From Gordonia terrae (lineage in GTDB: Bacteria; Actinomycetota; Actinomycetes; Mycobacteriales; Mycobacteriaceae), in NCBI RefSeq assembly GCF_001698225.1, contig NZ_CP016594.1, positions 4,588,001 to 4,652,000 on the forward strand: a stretch of 64,000 nt of DNA, in the 5' to 3' direction. The stretch's first letter is position 1. Each line of letters opens with the position of its first letter. The translations under genes were made by a program, and so were the position numbers. The notes beneath the pieces were generated by a model that saw nothing but the letters and a program-made list of their open reading frames with translations, did not search any database and was not told the origin of the DNA. Shown here in pieces: positions 8,134 through 17,370 of the stretch.

Positions 8134-9404
8134 CGGTCACCTCCGAACGGGACCAGCAGATCCTCGAGCGGGCTGCCTCGGTTGTCGCGTCGGGTCTCGT
8201 TGTCCAACCGGGTCACACCGGCATTGGCTCGCGCTCGAACGCTTGCGTCCTGGTACTGGAGCTGACTCGGTGTCGCGTTGCGACCCTGCACCGGATTCGT
8301 CAGGAACGGCGGGTAGTTCATCGAGATCGACGACAGGACGGGCGCGAGGATCTCCACGCACTTGTCGACGTCGGCCATCGTGGTGCCGGGTCGTTTGGTC
8401 GATTCCATGGACCCGCACAGCAGTGTGATCAGGTTGGTGCCGTTGCCCAGGCCGAACACACCCGACAGCGAACCCGACAGCGGGTTGTAGATGTTGTAGA
8501 AGTTCGCGAGCTGGTTGGGTGCCGAATGCAACACACCGCGAACCTGTTCGTCCTTGTCGGCCACGATCTTCGTACTCGCGGCCAGGCGTTCCACCGACGA
8601 CGACAGTGCCGTCTTGTTGGTGTCGATGAAGAGCTGCACATCGGTCATGGCCGCGTCGAGACCCTTGAGGGCCTCGTCGAGCTCGGTCGTGTTGTCCGCG
8701 AGAACCGAACTGACCGAAGCGATCCGACCGTTGAACTGCACCAGCTGCTCGTGGCTCCCCGACAGGGCGTCGGTGAGCTTCTGCAGGCTCTGGATTGTGG
8801 AGAAGAGGTCACCGCTACCGGCCGCGAGGGTGCCGATGACATCGGACACCTCGCGGATCGACTCGTTGATCGCCTCCCCGTTGCCCTCGAGGTTCTCGTC
8901 GAAGACGTTGACCGCCTTGGCCGCCGAACCCGGATCGGCGCCCTCCGGCCCGATGGCCTCGGTGAGCCGGGTGAGCTGGGCCTTGATGTCGTCCCACTCC
9001 ATCGGCACCGCGGTGCGATCCATCGGGATGTCGGCGCCGTCGGACATCTGCGGCCCGCCCGAATAGACCGGGGTCAGCTGCACGAACCGGCCCGAGACCA
9101 GGCTCTGCGCCACGATGACGGCCTTCGCGTCCTGCGGGATGTCGACGCTGGAGTCCACGCGCAGTTCGACTTTCACGTCGTTCTCGCGGGGGGTGATCGC
9201 CGAGACACTGCCGACGTTCACACCGAGCACCCGGACCGGGTCCCCCTTGTAGAGGCTGGCGACGCCGGCGAAATAGGCGGTGAAGGTGTTCGTCGTGGAT
9301 TTGGTGAACACCTTCCAGCCCACGAGGATCAGGGCGATCGCGAGAACCACGGCGAGCACACCGAAGAGCACCTTGCGTCCGATGGACATACTTCCGACGG
9401 TCAT
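8130..9404 (-). CDS. mce4D: Mce4D, sterol importer Mce subunit
   Basis: 424 residues. N-terminal membrane segment (about 9-30, KVLFGVLAVVLAIALILVGW), MCE domain about 38-115 (LYKGDPVRVLGVNVGSV), then a long amphipathic helical region to about 330. One base separates its start from the mce4C stop, and its end overlaps mce4E. The fold and order make D the only reasonable assignment. A Cys-containing C-terminal block near residue 330 (LLCGSME) is typical of Mce C-terminal domains. Confidence 0.92.
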   Translation of the reverse strand: MTVGSMSIGRKVLFGVLAVVLAIALILVGWKVFTKSTTNTFTAYFAGVASLYKGDPVRVLGVNVGSVSAITPRENDVKVELRVDSSVDIPQDAKAVIVAQSLVSGRFVQLTPVYSGGPQMSDGADIPMDRTAVPMEWDDIKAQLTRLTEAIGPEGADPGSAAKAVNVFDENLEGNGEAINESIREVSDVIGTLAAGSGDLFSTIQSLQKLTDALSGSHEQLVQFNGRIASVSSVLADNTTELDEALKGLDAAMTDVQLFIDTNKTALSSSVERLAASTKIVADKDEQVRGVLHSAPNQLANFYNIYNPLSGSLSGVFGLGNGTNLITLLCGSMESTKRPGTTMADVDKCVEILAPVLSSISMNYPPFLTNPVQGRNATPSQLQYQDASVRARANAGVTRLDNETRRDNRGSPLEDLLVPFGGDR

Positions 9405-9405
9405 G

Positions 9406-10626
9406 TCACCTCCCCCTCGTGGTCGGCGCGGGCGTGGGATAGGTCGGGGTGGGCAGTGGTCCGCGCGGCGGATCGCTTCCCACCGGGGGCCCTTGGCTCC
9501 ACGGTTGCGGCAGCAACGGGAAGCTCGAGTACTGCAGCGACTGCCACAGCTGCGGGTAGCGACCGCGCAGGGCGTTCAGGAAGATCGCGGTGTAGTCGCC
9601 GAAGGTGTTGAGCCCGACGAGGGAATCGAAGTTCGGGCCCGACGCCACCGCCTCGCCGAGGGTGTTGGCGAACGGCCCCAGCCGGTCGATCGTCTCCTTC
9701 AGTTCCTTCTCCTGATCGGTGAGGATCGTCGCCACACGGTCGAACTTCTGCAGGACCGGGGTCAGCTGGGCGTTGTTCTCGGCGATGAAGCCACGCAATT
9801 GCGCTGTGACGTCGCCGATTCCCTTGATCAGCTGGTTGAGCGCGTAGCGCCGCATCTCGATCTCCCCGACGAGCGCATTGGCGTCGACGAGAAGGCGGTT
9901 GATCTGCTCGTTACGGTCGCCGACGATCTTGCTGACCTGATTGGCCTTGGCCAGCAGCGCTCGCAACTCGTTGTCGCGGTCGGCCACCGCCTTCGACAGC
10001 CGTGCCACACCGTTGACCGCACCCTGGACCTGATCCGGCGTCTCGGAGAAGGTGATCGTCAGGGTGTTGAGGGCTTCGTTGAGCTGCTCGGTGTCGGTGT
10101 CGGCGACGGTGTCGGTCGCGCCTTCGAGAGCGTCCTGCAGCGAATACGGGGAGATCGTGTTGCCGATCGGGATCGAGCCGCCGGGCTTGATCCGCTCCCC
10201 GCCGTGCGGGATGACGGTGAGATTGCGCCGACCCAGCACGGTTTCGGTTCGGATGGCCGCCTGGGAGTCCGAGCCCATCTCGACGGTGTCGTCCATCCGG
10301 AACCCGACCTTCACCTTGGTCCCGGCGTCGGTCCCGGCCAGCGCGATCGACTCGACAGTGCCGACCTGGACACCGGAGACGGAGACGATGTCGCCCTTGG
10401 TGAGTCCGCCGGCGTCGTCGAAGTAGGCGGTGTAGGTGCTGATCGGCGAGATGTAGGGCAGCTTGTCCATCTGCATCGCGGTGATGACCACCAGGCCGAT
10501 CACGACGATGCCGATGACGCCGACCTGTGCGCGACTCCGCTGCCCGCGTTTCTGCTCGCGGGCGACGTCGGCCTCGTCGGATTCGGATCTACGGCTCGAG
10601 AACATGCCGCCGAACGGAAGACTCAT
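9406..10626 (-). CDS. mce4C: Mce4C, sterol importer Mce subunit
   Basis: 406 residues. A basic, acidic-mixed N-terminus of about 30 residues precedes a membrane segment (about 34-52), the MCE domain (about 58-140, with GDIVSVSGVQVGTVESI), helical repeats, and a Pro/Thr-rich tail at 365-406. The start overlaps the mce4B stop by four bases (ATGA). Part of the Mce4 hexamer; see the neighbouring entries for context. Confidence 0.92.
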   Translation of the reverse strand: MSLPFGGMFSSRRSESDEADVAREQKRGQRSRAQVGVIGIVVIGLVVITAMQMDKLPYISPISTYTAYFDDAGGLTKGDIVSVSGVQVGTVESIALAGTDAGTKVKVGFRMDDTVEMGSDSQAAIRTETVLGRRNLTVIPHGGERIKPGGSIPIGNTISPYSLQDALEGATDTVADTDTEQLNEALNTLTITFSETPDQVQGAVNGVARLSKAVADRDNELRALLAKANQVSKIVGDRNEQINRLLVDANALVGEIEMRRYALNQLIKGIGDVTAQLRGFIAENNAQLTPVLQKFDRVATILTDQEKELKETIDRLGPFANTLGEAVASGPNFDSLVGLNTFGDYTAIFLNALRGRYPQLWQSLQYSSFPLLPQPWSQGPPVGSDPPRGPLPTPTYPTPAPTTRGR

Positions 10627-11681
10627 GAGCCGTCACACCTTCCGCCTGCCGTCGTCGAGTTCCCCATCACGTTGTTCGACGTGTACAGGATGGTCTGACC
10701 GCCGGGCGCCGGCAGCATCAGCCGGATGCGGCAGAAGTAGATCTGCAGCCAGGCGCCGTAGGAGCCGAGGTTCGACAGCGTCTTGTAGTCCTCGGGAAGT
10801 CGCGAGATCAGGTTCCGGACAAACGGTTCCGCGGCCAGCAACTCCTCCGAGACCCGTCCGGTGTTGGTCACCATCGACTGCAGGGTCGGCCGGGTGGTGC
10901 CCAACAGGTCGGCGAGACCGTTGGTGACGCGCGAGGTCTGCGTCAATGCGTTGCCGACGGTGCTCTTCTGTTCGGCGAGCCCGGTGACGAGTTGCTGCAG
11001 GAGGTCGACGCTGGTGTCGAGGCCCTCCCGGTCGCCGTCGAGGGTGGCGAGGGTCGTGTTGAGGTTGTCGATCACGTCGCCGATCAACTGGTCGCGGTCG
11101 GCCAGCGAGTCGGTGAACGACGCGGTGTTGCCCAGCAACGTGTTCAACGCGCCGCCCTGCCCCTGGAAGACCGCGATCAGCGAACTGGTCAGCGCGTTGG
11201 CGTCGTCGGCGTCCAGGGTCCGGAACAGTGGTTTGAAGCCACCGACGAGCTTGTCGAGATCGAGTGCGGGCTCGGTCTGGCCGATCGGGATCTGCGCGCC
11301 GTCGGCAAGGAAGGTCGACGTGTTGCCGGTCCCCTGCTGCAACTCGAGATACCGGTCGCCGGTGAGGTTCTCGTATCGGATCAACGCGCGTGCCGACTCC
11401 GGCAGCGGATACTGCTGGTCGACGCTGAAGGTGATGACGGCATCGTTGTCGCGGTTCAGCTCGACATCACCGACCGACCCGACCTCGACTCCGGCGATCT
11501 TGACCTTGCTGCCCGATTTCATCGCCGATGCACTGGTGAAGACGGCACTGTACTCGTTCGACGCGCCGGACCGATAGCGGCTGAAGACGACGACCAGCGC
11601 GACGAAGACCAGGACCATCACCACGGTGAAGGCACCCAGTTTGATCAGGGTCGCGCGGAACGCGCGAGCGCGGTTATCCAC
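10623..11681 (-). CDS. mce4B: Mce4B, sterol importer Mce subunit
   Basis: 352 residues. I chose the GTG at 11681, which overlaps the mce4A stop by eight bases; the reading frame is open to 11864, but that extension is antisense-like Arg/Ser-rich sequence lying over mce4A. A membrane segment follows at about 16-38 (LGAFTVVMVLVFVALVVVFS), then the MCE domain (about 43-125, KSGSKVKIAGVEVGSV) and a helical region. It ends shortly after a Cys (near residue 314), as B subunits do, without the long tails of A, C and F. Confidence 0.9.
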   Translation of the reverse strand: MDNRARAFRATLIKLGAFTVVMVLVFVALVVVFSRYRSGASNEYSAVFTSASAMKSGSKVKIAGVEVGSVGDVELNRDNDAVITFSVDQQYPLPESARALIRYENLTGDRYLELQQGTGNTSTFLADGAQIPIGQTEPALDLDKLVGGFKPLFRTLDADDANALTSSLIAVFQGQGGALNTLLGNTASFTDSLADRDQLIGDVIDNLNTTLATLDGDREGLDTSVDLLQQLVTGLAEQKSTVGNALTQTSRVTNGLADLLGTTRPTLQSMVTNTGRVSEELLAAEPFVRNLISRLPEDYKTLSNLGSYGAWLQIYFCRIRLMLPAPGGQTILYTSNNVMGNSTTAGGRCDGS

Positions 11682-12849
11682 GGGGCGGTTCTCCGAACAG
11701 GATCTGGAACAGCTTCTGCGAGTTCGCCTTCGGCTTGGTCCTGGGCTGGTAGGGCTGGGGTGCGTTGTCGCCGACGTAGAACGGTGCCGGCACCTTGGTT
11801 GCGGGATCACTGAGCCCGCCCTGGCACGTCGGCGGTCCCTCGACCCCGACCCGCGGCAGGTCATAGGGGTAGGCGTAGGGATCCTTGCCGGGCAGCAGGC
11901 CCGCGTCGAGCATCAGCATGCCGTTGCGTTCACCGAGGAACGGCGCCGCGACCTCGGAGGCGATCGCGCCCGCGGTGAGGAAGCACTTGATCCCCGGGGC
12001 GTTGTATCCCAGGAGCGCCGCGATGGGATCGAGATCCGACAGCGCTCCGATGAGCGTCTTCTTCGAGGGGGCGATGACCCCATCGATGGTGTTGGCCATC
12101 CCGGTGGCGTTGATGAGCAGTGCGTCGAGGTTGGACGTGTTGTCCACCAACGTGTTCCCGACAACGGTGAAGTTGTCGACGGTGCGCAGGAGATCGGGCA
12201 TCGAATCCGCGTAGACGTTGGTGACGGTCGCGCCCTCCCGGAAGAGTCGGTTCAGGGCGGGCAGATGCGGATTGGTCTTGCCCAGCAGCATGGTCAGTTG
12301 CTCGAGGGCGTCGCCGATCTCCTCGCCCTGACCCTGCAGCGCCGTGTTGATCGCACCGAGGGTCGCGTTGAGTTTCTCCGGCTGCAGTTGCGCGAGCACC
12401 GAGACGAGTTGCTGATAGACGGTGTTCAGCTCGACGACCACCCGGTCGGCGGGGATCTCCGCTCCTGCGGTGAGTGTGCCCTCCGGCTCTCCGGGCACCA
12501 CGAAGTTGACCGCCTTGGCGCCGAAGATGGTGTTCGACTTGATGTCCGCGGCCACATTGGCGGGGATCCTGGACATGTCGCCGTCGGCGATGTCGAGGGT
12601 CAGGATCGCATCGCCGCCGCGCTCGGAGATCTCGGCGACCCGTCCCACCTCGACGCCGCGCAGTTTCACCTTGGCGTCGGGGTTCATCACCAGTCCGGCG
12701 CGGGGGGCGACCAGGGTGACCTGCTGGGTGCCCTTGAAGGCACCGAGGAATGATGCGCTCGCCCCGATGATCAGCGCCAGCAGCACCGCGACCATGACGA
12801 CCGCCGCCGTTCGGCGGGTGGCCCGTGAACGCTCTTGTCTCTTGCTCAT
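11674..12849 (-). CDS. mce4A: Mce4A, sterol importer Mce subunit
   Basis: 391 residues. N-terminal membrane segment (about 13-34, AAVVMVAVLLALIIGASASF), MCE domain about 42-120 (MNPDAKVKLRGVEVGRVAEI), helical region to about 280, and a Tyr/Pro-rich tail with two Cys. Three bases separate it from yrbE4B. First of the six Mce subunits; the Mce4A homologue in M. tuberculosis is Rv3499c. Confidence 0.93.
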   Translation of the reverse strand: MSKRQERSRATRRTAAVVMVAVLLALIIGASASFLGAFKGTQQVTLVAPRAGLVMNPDAKVKLRGVEVGRVAEISERGGDAILTLDIADGDMSRIPANVAADIKSNTIFGAKAVNFVVPGEPEGTLTAGAEIPADRVVVELNTVYQQLVSVLAQLQPEKLNATLGAINTALQGQGEEIGDALEQLTMLLGKTNPHLPALNRLFREGATVTNVYADSMPDLLRTVDNFTVVGNTLVDNTSNLDALLINATGMANTIDGVIAPSKKTLIGALSDLDPIAALLGYNAPGIKCFLTAGAIASEVAAPFLGERNGMLMLDAGLLPGKDPYAYPYDLPRVGVEGPPTCQGGLSDPATKVPAPFYVGDNAPQPYQPRTKPKANSQKLFQILFGEPPRG

Positions 12850-12852
12850 GAC

Positions 12853-13704
12853 TCAGCCCGCCAGGTTGAACTTGCCATCGGCGCCGTAGATGGCGAGGGA
12901 GGTCAGGAGTGTGATCACGACCACAACAACGAGCGACGCGCGGACCGCGTTCCCGACGGCGACGCCCACGCCGACCGGCCCACCCGAGGCGTTGTAGCCG
13001 TAATAGGTGTGGATCAGCATGACGGCGACCGCCATGCAGATCGCCTGCACGAACGACCACAGGATGTCCGACGGGATGAGGAACGTGTCGAAATAGTGGT
13101 CGTAGACGCCGGGCGACTGTCCGTACAGGAAGACCGTCGCCGACCGGCTCGCGAGGAACGATGCCAACGACGCCAACGCGTAGAGCGGGATGATCGCGAT
13201 CAGACCGGCGATGATCCGCGTGGACACCAGGTACGGGATGGACGAGATCGCCATCGTCTCCAGCGCGTCGATCTCCTCCGAGACGCGCATGGCACCGAGC
13301 TGCGCGGTCGCGCCGGCACCGATGGTCGCGGCGAGCGCGATACCGGAGATCACCGGGACGGCGATGCGCACGTTGATGAACGCCGAGAAGAAGCCGGTGA
13401 GCGCCTCGACGCCGATGTTGGCCAGCGAACTGTACCCCTGGACCGCGATCGTCCCGCCGGTGAACAGCGTCAGGAATCCGACGACCACGACGGTGCCGCC
13501 GATCATGGCCAGCGCGCCCGTGCCCATGGAGATCTCGGCGATGAGCCGCAGGGTCTCCTTCTTGTAGTGCTTGATCGCACGCGGGATCGACACGACGCTG
13601 TCCCAATAGAACAGCGCCTGATCGCCGATCTGATCCCAGTCCTCGCCGGCCCGCTTGACCGCGACGCGCGCGGTCCGGAACCGGGTGGTGAACGGAAGTA
13701 CCAT
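12853..13704 (-). CDS. yrbE4B: YrbE4B, Mce4 transporter permease
   Basis: 283 residues with five to six membrane segments. It has the MlaE-family signature in the middle (GAGATAQLGAMRVSEEIDAL, about 141-160), the coupling segment that contacts the ATPase. Paired with YrbE4A, three bases downstream of its stop. Family knowledge: YrbE permeases form the inner-membrane base of the Mce import system, driven by the MceG ATPase, which is encoded elsewhere. Confidence 0.94.
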   Translation of the reverse strand: MVLPFTTRFRTARVAVKRAGEDWDQIGDQALFYWDSVVSIPRAIKHYKKETLRLIAEISMGTGALAMIGGTVVVVGFLTLFTGGTIAVQGYSSLANIGVEALTGFFSAFINVRIAVPVISGIALAATIGAGATAQLGAMRVSEEIDALETMAISSIPYLVSTRIIAGLIAIIPLYALASLASFLASRSATVFLYGQSPGVYDHYFDTFLIPSDILWSFVQAICMAVAVMLIHTYYGYNASGGPVGVGVAVGNAVRASLVVVVVITLLTSLAIYGADGKFNLAG

Positions 13705-13707
13705 CCC

Positions 13708-14472
13708 TCAGCCCGCCGTTGCCTTGAGACCGACGGCGGTGACGACGACGTTGACGACGAACAGCGCCATGAACGAATACACGACGGTCTCGTTCACGGC
13801 ATCGCCGACGCCCTTCGCGCCACCCTTGACGTTGAGGCCCTGATAGCAGCCGACCATGCCGGCGAACAGTCCGAACAGAGCCGCCTTGACCATGGAGATC
13901 ATCAGCTCGCCGAACCCGGTGAGCAGTGTCAGGTTGGCCACGAATGCACCGGGATTCACGTCCTGGAGGTAGACGGAGAAGATGAACCCGCCGCCGATGC
14001 CGATGGTGCACACGAGACTGTTGAGGAGCAGCGCCACGCCGGTGGAGGCCACGATGCGCGGCACCACCAGACGATGGATCGGGTTGATGCCGAGCACCTT
14101 CATGGCGTCGATCTCTTCGCGGATGGTCCGGGCGCCGAGATCCGCGCAGATCGCGGTGGCGCCCGCCCCGGCGACGATCAGCACGGTGACGATCGGGCCG
14201 ATCTGGGTGACCGTGCCCAGCGCGGCACCCGCACCCGACAGGTCCTGTGCGCCGATCTCGCGCAACAGGATGTTCAGCGTGAAGCTGACGAGAACCGTGA
14301 ACGGGATGGCGACCAGGAGCGTCGGCACCATCGATACGCGGGCGATCGCCCAGGACTGTTCGACGGTCTCCCGCCACTGGAACGGACGGTGGAACAACTC
14401 GCGCGTCGACTCGACCCCGAGCGCAACGAAATCCCCGATCCCGCTCAAGGGTGTGGCCAGTTTGCTCAGCAC
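13708..14472 (-). CDS. yrbE4A: YrbE4A, Mce4 transporter permease
   Basis: 254 residues from a GTG at 14472 (Met-Leu-Ser-Lys). MlaE/YrbE permease with about five membrane segments and the conserved GAGATAICADLGARTIREEI block in the middle. It begins the transport part of the operon, 63 bases after the hsd4A stop on the same strand, and no KstR-like palindrome occurs in that gap. Transcription from the KstR-type site upstream of hsd4A is therefore likely. Confidence 0.93.
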   Translation of the reverse strand: MLSKLATPLSGIGDFVALGVESTRELFHRPFQWRETVEQSWAIARVSMVPTLLVAIPFTVLVSFTLNILLREIGAQDLSGAGAALGTVTQIGPIVTVLIVAGAGATAICADLGARTIREEIDAMKVLGINPIHRLVVPRIVASTGVALLLNSLVCTIGIGGGFIFSVYLQDVNPGAFVANLTLLTGFGELMISMVKAALFGLFAGMVGCYQGLNVKGGAKGVGDAVNETVVYSFMALFVVNVVVTAVGLKATAG

Positions 14473-14535
14473 CGCCAGCCCCCCTTCACCCTCGCACCAT
14501 CGCGAAACCTATCACGCACAATCGAGCCGATTTGG

Positions 14536-15426
14536 TCAGTTGACCAGAGCACTTGCCGAGAATGTGCGTCCCGGATCGCGGTCGGCGAAGTGGCCCGTCA
14601 GGGTCTTCGCGAGGTCCTCCGCCGCCCACGCGTCGCCCTCGGCCACGAAGACCTCGTCGACCGTCGGCGCAGCCATCAGCGTGACCTTGGGACCGTAGAC
14701 GACGAACACCTGACCGGTGACCGCGTCGGAGTCGGGACCGGCGAGATAGGACACCAGCCGCACGACGTGTTCGGGATCGAGGGGATCCACCCCGTCGGTG
14801 GGCGCGTCGCCGAACACCGCGGCGGTCATCGCCGTCCGCGCCCGCGGGCAGATCGCATTGGCACGCACGCCGTATCGCTTGAGGGCTCGAGATGCCGACA
14901 GCGTCAGCGCGGTGATACCCGCCTTCGCCGCCCCGTAGTTGGCCTGCCCCTCGGGACCGAGCAGACCGGCCTCCGACGCGGTGTTGATGATCCGGCCGTA
15001 GACCGGACCGCCCGCCGCCTTCGATGCGGCGCGCCAGTGCGACGCGGCGTTGCGGGTGAGCAGGAAGTGACCGCGCAGATGCACGCGGATCACCAGGTCC
15101 CACTCGTCGTCGGTCATGTTGAACAGCATCTTGTCGCGCACCACGCCCGCGTTGTTCAGGACGATGTCGAGCGAGCCGAGTTGGTCGGTCGCCGTCGTCA
15201 TGATGGCGGTGGCGGTGGCCGAGTCGCCGATGTCGCCGGCCACCGCGACAGCTCGGCCGCCTGCGGTCGTGATCGTGTCGATCACGTCGCTCTGTTCGAG
15301 CGCCGCGGGGAGGTCGTTCACGACGACCGTTGCCCCCTCGGCAGCCAATCCGATGGCCTCCGCGCGACCGAGACCTGCACCTGCACCGGTGACGACCGCG
15401 ACGCGACCGTCCAACGAGTAACCCAC
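14536..15426 (-). CDS. hsd4A: Hsd4A-like short-chain dehydrogenase, first gene of the mce4 operon
   Basis: 296 residues from a GTG at 15426, preceded by AGGAGG at 7 bases; the longer frame to 15474 runs through the KstR-like operator and is not used. Classical SDR: NAD site TGAGAGLG at 13-20, NNAG at 91-94, catalytic Ser151, Tyr164 and Lys168. Equivalent of Rv3502c. In mycobacteria Hsd4A acts as a hydroxyacyl-CoA dehydrogenase in the sterol side chain and as a 17-beta-hydroxysteroid dehydrogenase. Its place as head of the importer operon is the same as in M. tuberculosis. Confidence 0.9.
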   Translation of the reverse strand: MGYSLDGRVAVVTGAGAGLGRAEAIGLAAEGATVVVNDLPAALEQSDVIDTITTAGGRAVAVAGDIGDSATATAIMTTATDQLGSLDIVLNNAGVVRDKMLFNMTDDEWDLVIRVHLRGHFLLTRNAASHWRAASKAAGGPVYGRIINTASEAGLLGPEGQANYGAAKAGITALTLSASRALKRYGVRANAICPRARTAMTAAVFGDAPTDGVDPLDPEHVVRLVSYLAGPDSDAVTGQVFVVYGPKVTLMAAPTVDEVFVAEGDAWAAEDLAKTLTGHFADRDPGRTFSASALVN

Positions 15427-15448
15427 CCGACATCCTCCTGAGCTAAAA

Positions 15449-15464
15449 CTAGAACCTGTTCTAG
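15449..15464. promoter_or_regulatory. KstR-type operator upstream of hsd4A-mce4
   Basis: CTAGAACCTGTTCTAG has perfect 7-base arms around two central bases. The core TAGAAC-N2-GTTCTA matches the known KstR operator. It lies 23 bases upstream of the hsd4A GTG and after the fdxD stop, so repression of hsd4A-mce4 in the absence of 3-oxo-cholestenoyl-CoA ligands is expected. Confidence 0.9.
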
Positions 15465-15508
15465 CATGATTCACGAACGGATGGAACCGAACCGCATTTT
15501 CGCCGGGG

Positions 15509-15703
15509 TCAGTCCTCGACCACCGACAGCGCCGACTTCGGGCAGTTGGCGGCGACCTGACGAAGTTCCTCGACGCGGTCCGCCGGGATGTCCTCTTGAA
15601 GAATCACCAGGTAGTCGTTGTCATCCAGGTCGAAGAAGTCCGGCGCCATCCCGACACAGATGGCGTTGGACTCGCAGAGGTCGAAATCTGCCTTGATACG
15701 CAT
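15509..15703 (-). CDS. fdxD: Single-cluster ferredoxin FdxD
   Basis: 64 residues. Cluster ligands are Cys10, Cys16 and Cys54 (CESNAIC and NCPKSAL). Asn13 replaces the fourth Cys, so a [3Fe-4S] cluster is expected, as in P450-partner ferredoxins. Equivalent of Rv3503c. A likely redox partner for CYP125 or another P450 of the pathway (inference). It is divergent from fadE26 and shares a KstR-like site with it. Confidence 0.92.
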   Translation of the reverse strand: MRIKADFDLCESNAICVGMAPDFFDLDDNDYLVILQEDIPADRVEELRQVAANCPKSALSVVED

Positions 15704-15756
15704 CGGAACCGTCTCCTCATCGATGGGTCACCTGTTGACTGGGCTGTGAGAACAGG

Positions 15757-15772
15757 TTAGAACGTGTTTCAG
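15757..15772. promoter_or_regulatory. KstR-type operator between fdxD and fadE26
   Basis: TTAGAACGTGTTTCA keeps the TAGAAC half site exactly and a GTTTCA second half. It lies 55 bases upstream of fdxD and about 80 upstream of fadE26, so it can control both directions. The sequence just before it (GAACAGGTTAG) may add a weak overlapping half site. Confidence 0.8.
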
Positions 15773-15850
15773 AAGTGCACGAGCACTTCGCCTGTCAACT
15801 TGACCATAAGCCGGGACCGGACGCTAGCCGATCCACCCCTTGGAGTGTCG

Positions 15851-17053
15851 ATGCGCATCGCCTATACCGACCAACAAGCCGAGCTCCGCAGAGAACTCCG
15901 CGACTACTTCTCCGGCCTCATGACCGAGGACCGTCGTGCCGCCCTGTCCGGCGGCGACGGCGAGCTCGGCGAGGGCGACGCCTACCGCGACGTCGTCGCC
16001 CAGATGGGCGCCGACGGCTGGCTCGCACTGGGCTGGCCCACCGAGTTCGGCGGCCAGAACCGGTCGATGATGGATCAGCTGATCTTCACCGACGAGGCCG
16101 CGATCGCGGGCGCACCCGTTCCGTTCCTCACCATCAACTCGGTGGCGCCGACGATCATGAACTACGGCTCCGACGAGCAGAAGGCGTACTTCCTGCCGCG
16201 GATCGCGGCGGGCAAGCTGCACTTCTCGATCGGGTACTCCGAGCCGGGCGCCGGCACCGATCTCGCGGCCCTGCGGACCACCGCGGTCCGCGACGGTGAC
16301 GACTACGTCATCAACGGCCAGAAGATGTGGACCAGCCTGGTCGCCTATGCGGACTACATCTGGCTCGCCTGCCGTACCGACCCGTCGACGCTGGAAACCG
16401 GCGGGAAGAAGCACAAGGGCATCTCGATGCTCATCGTGCCCACCACCGCCGAGGGCTTCAGTTACACACCGGTGCACACCATGTCGGGAGTCGACACCAG
16501 CGCGACCTACTACCAGGACGTCCGGGTGCCGACGTCGTCGATCGTCGGCGAGGAGGGCGGTGGGTGGCCGCTGGTGACCAATCAGCTCAACCACGAGCGG
16601 GTGGCGCTGTGCAGCGCGGCGCCGATCCAGACCGCACTGCGCGAGACGGTCGCGTGGGCACAGCAGACCAAGACCGGTGACGGCCACCGGGTGATCGACG
16701 CGCCGTGGGTTCAGCAGAACCTCGCCCGCGTCCATGCCAAGGTCGAGTTCCTGAAGCTGATCAACTGGAAGATCGCCTCGGTCGCCAGCTCCGGCGGGTC
16801 GCCGAGTCCGGCCGATGCGTCGGCGACCAAGGTCTACGGCACCGAATTCGCCACCGAGGCCTACCGATTGCTGATGGAGGTCGTCGGTCCCGCCGCGACC
16901 CTGCGCACCGGCAGTACGGGGGCACATCTCAACGGCCGGCTCGAGCGCTACCAGCGCACGTCGCTGATCCTCACCTTCGGCGGCGGCACCAACGAGATCC
17001 AGCGCGACATCATCGCGATGCTCGCCCTCGGCCTCCCGCACCAGCGCAGGTAG
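15851..17053 (+). CDS. fadE26: Acyl-CoA dehydrogenase FadE26 (ChsE4)
   Basis: 400 residues from the ATG at 15851 (MRIAYTDQQ), the same length as Rv3504; the longer frame covers the operator. Acyl-CoA dehydrogenase fold: flavin/substrate loop YSEPGAGTDLA near 140, the middle beta domain to about 245, and the C-terminal FGGGTNEIQRDIIA motif that binds FAD. Known: FadE26 and FadE27 form an alpha2-beta2 enzyme (ChsE4-ChsE5) that dehydrogenates steroid side-chain CoA esters. A tandem repeat separates it from fadE27. Confidence 0.92.
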   Translation: MRIAYTDQQAELRRELRDYFSGLMTEDRRAALSGGDGELGEGDAYRDVVAQMGADGWLALGWPTEFGGQNRSMMDQLIFTDEAAIAGAPVPFLTINSVAPTIMNYGSDEQKAYFLPRIAAGKLHFSIGYSEPGAGTDLAALRTTAVRDGDDYVINGQKMWTSLVAYADYIWLACRTDPSTLETGGKKHKGISMLIVPTTAEGFSYTPVHTMSGVDTSATYYQDVRVPTSSIVGEEGGGWPLVTNQLNHERVALCSAAPIQTALRETVAWAQQTKTGDGHRVIDAPWVQQNLARVHAKVEFLKLINWKIASVASSGGSPSPADASATKVYGTEFATEAYRLLMEVVGPAATLRTGSTGAHLNGRLERYQRTSLILTFGGGTNEIQRDIIAMLALGLPHQRR

Positions 17054-17065
17054 CCTGCCCCGCCC

Positions 17066-17339
17066 CACCCGCTGGTAACCCCGACCGAGCGCAGCAAAGC
17101 ACCCGCCCCACCCGCTGGTAACCCCGACCGAGCCAAGCAAGCACCCCGCCCACCCGCTGGTAACCCCGACCGAGCCAAGCAAGCACCCCGCCCACCCGCT
17201 GGTTGAGTAGCCCCGAGCGAGCGCAGCGAGCACCCCGCCCCAGCCGCAGGTAACCCCGACCGAGCCAAGCAAGCACCCCGCCCACCCGCTGGTTGAGTAG
17301 CCCCGAGCGAGCGCAGCGAGCACGCGGCGTATCGAAACC
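17066..17339. repeat. Tandem repeat, six units of 42-48 bp, between fadE26 and fadE27
   Basis: Units begin at 17066, 17109, 17151, 17193, 17241 and 17283, a period of 42-43 bases with one of 48. Each begins CACCCGCTGGT (one variant CAGCCGCAGGT) and carries GAGC-CAAGCAAGCACC or GAGCGCAGCGAGCACC. Two units have the variant GGTTGAGTAGCC. It fills almost the whole 317-base gap within the operon and ends 31 bases before the fadE27 start. No open frame of interest lies in it. Confidence 0.9.
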
Positions 17340-17370
17340 ACAACCGCACCCCGAAGATGGAGACGCACCG

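Noticed and set aside
11930..15441. Very long antisense frames (815 and 868 residues) over the mce4-hsd4A operon
   Set aside because: They are Arg/Gly/Asp-rich shadows produced by high GC at the third codon position; the opposite-strand frames encode full Mce, YrbE and SDR proteins.
17066..17339. CRISPR array
   Set aside because: Units are 42-48 bases with no conserved repeat separated by unique spacers of equal length, and no cas genes are near.
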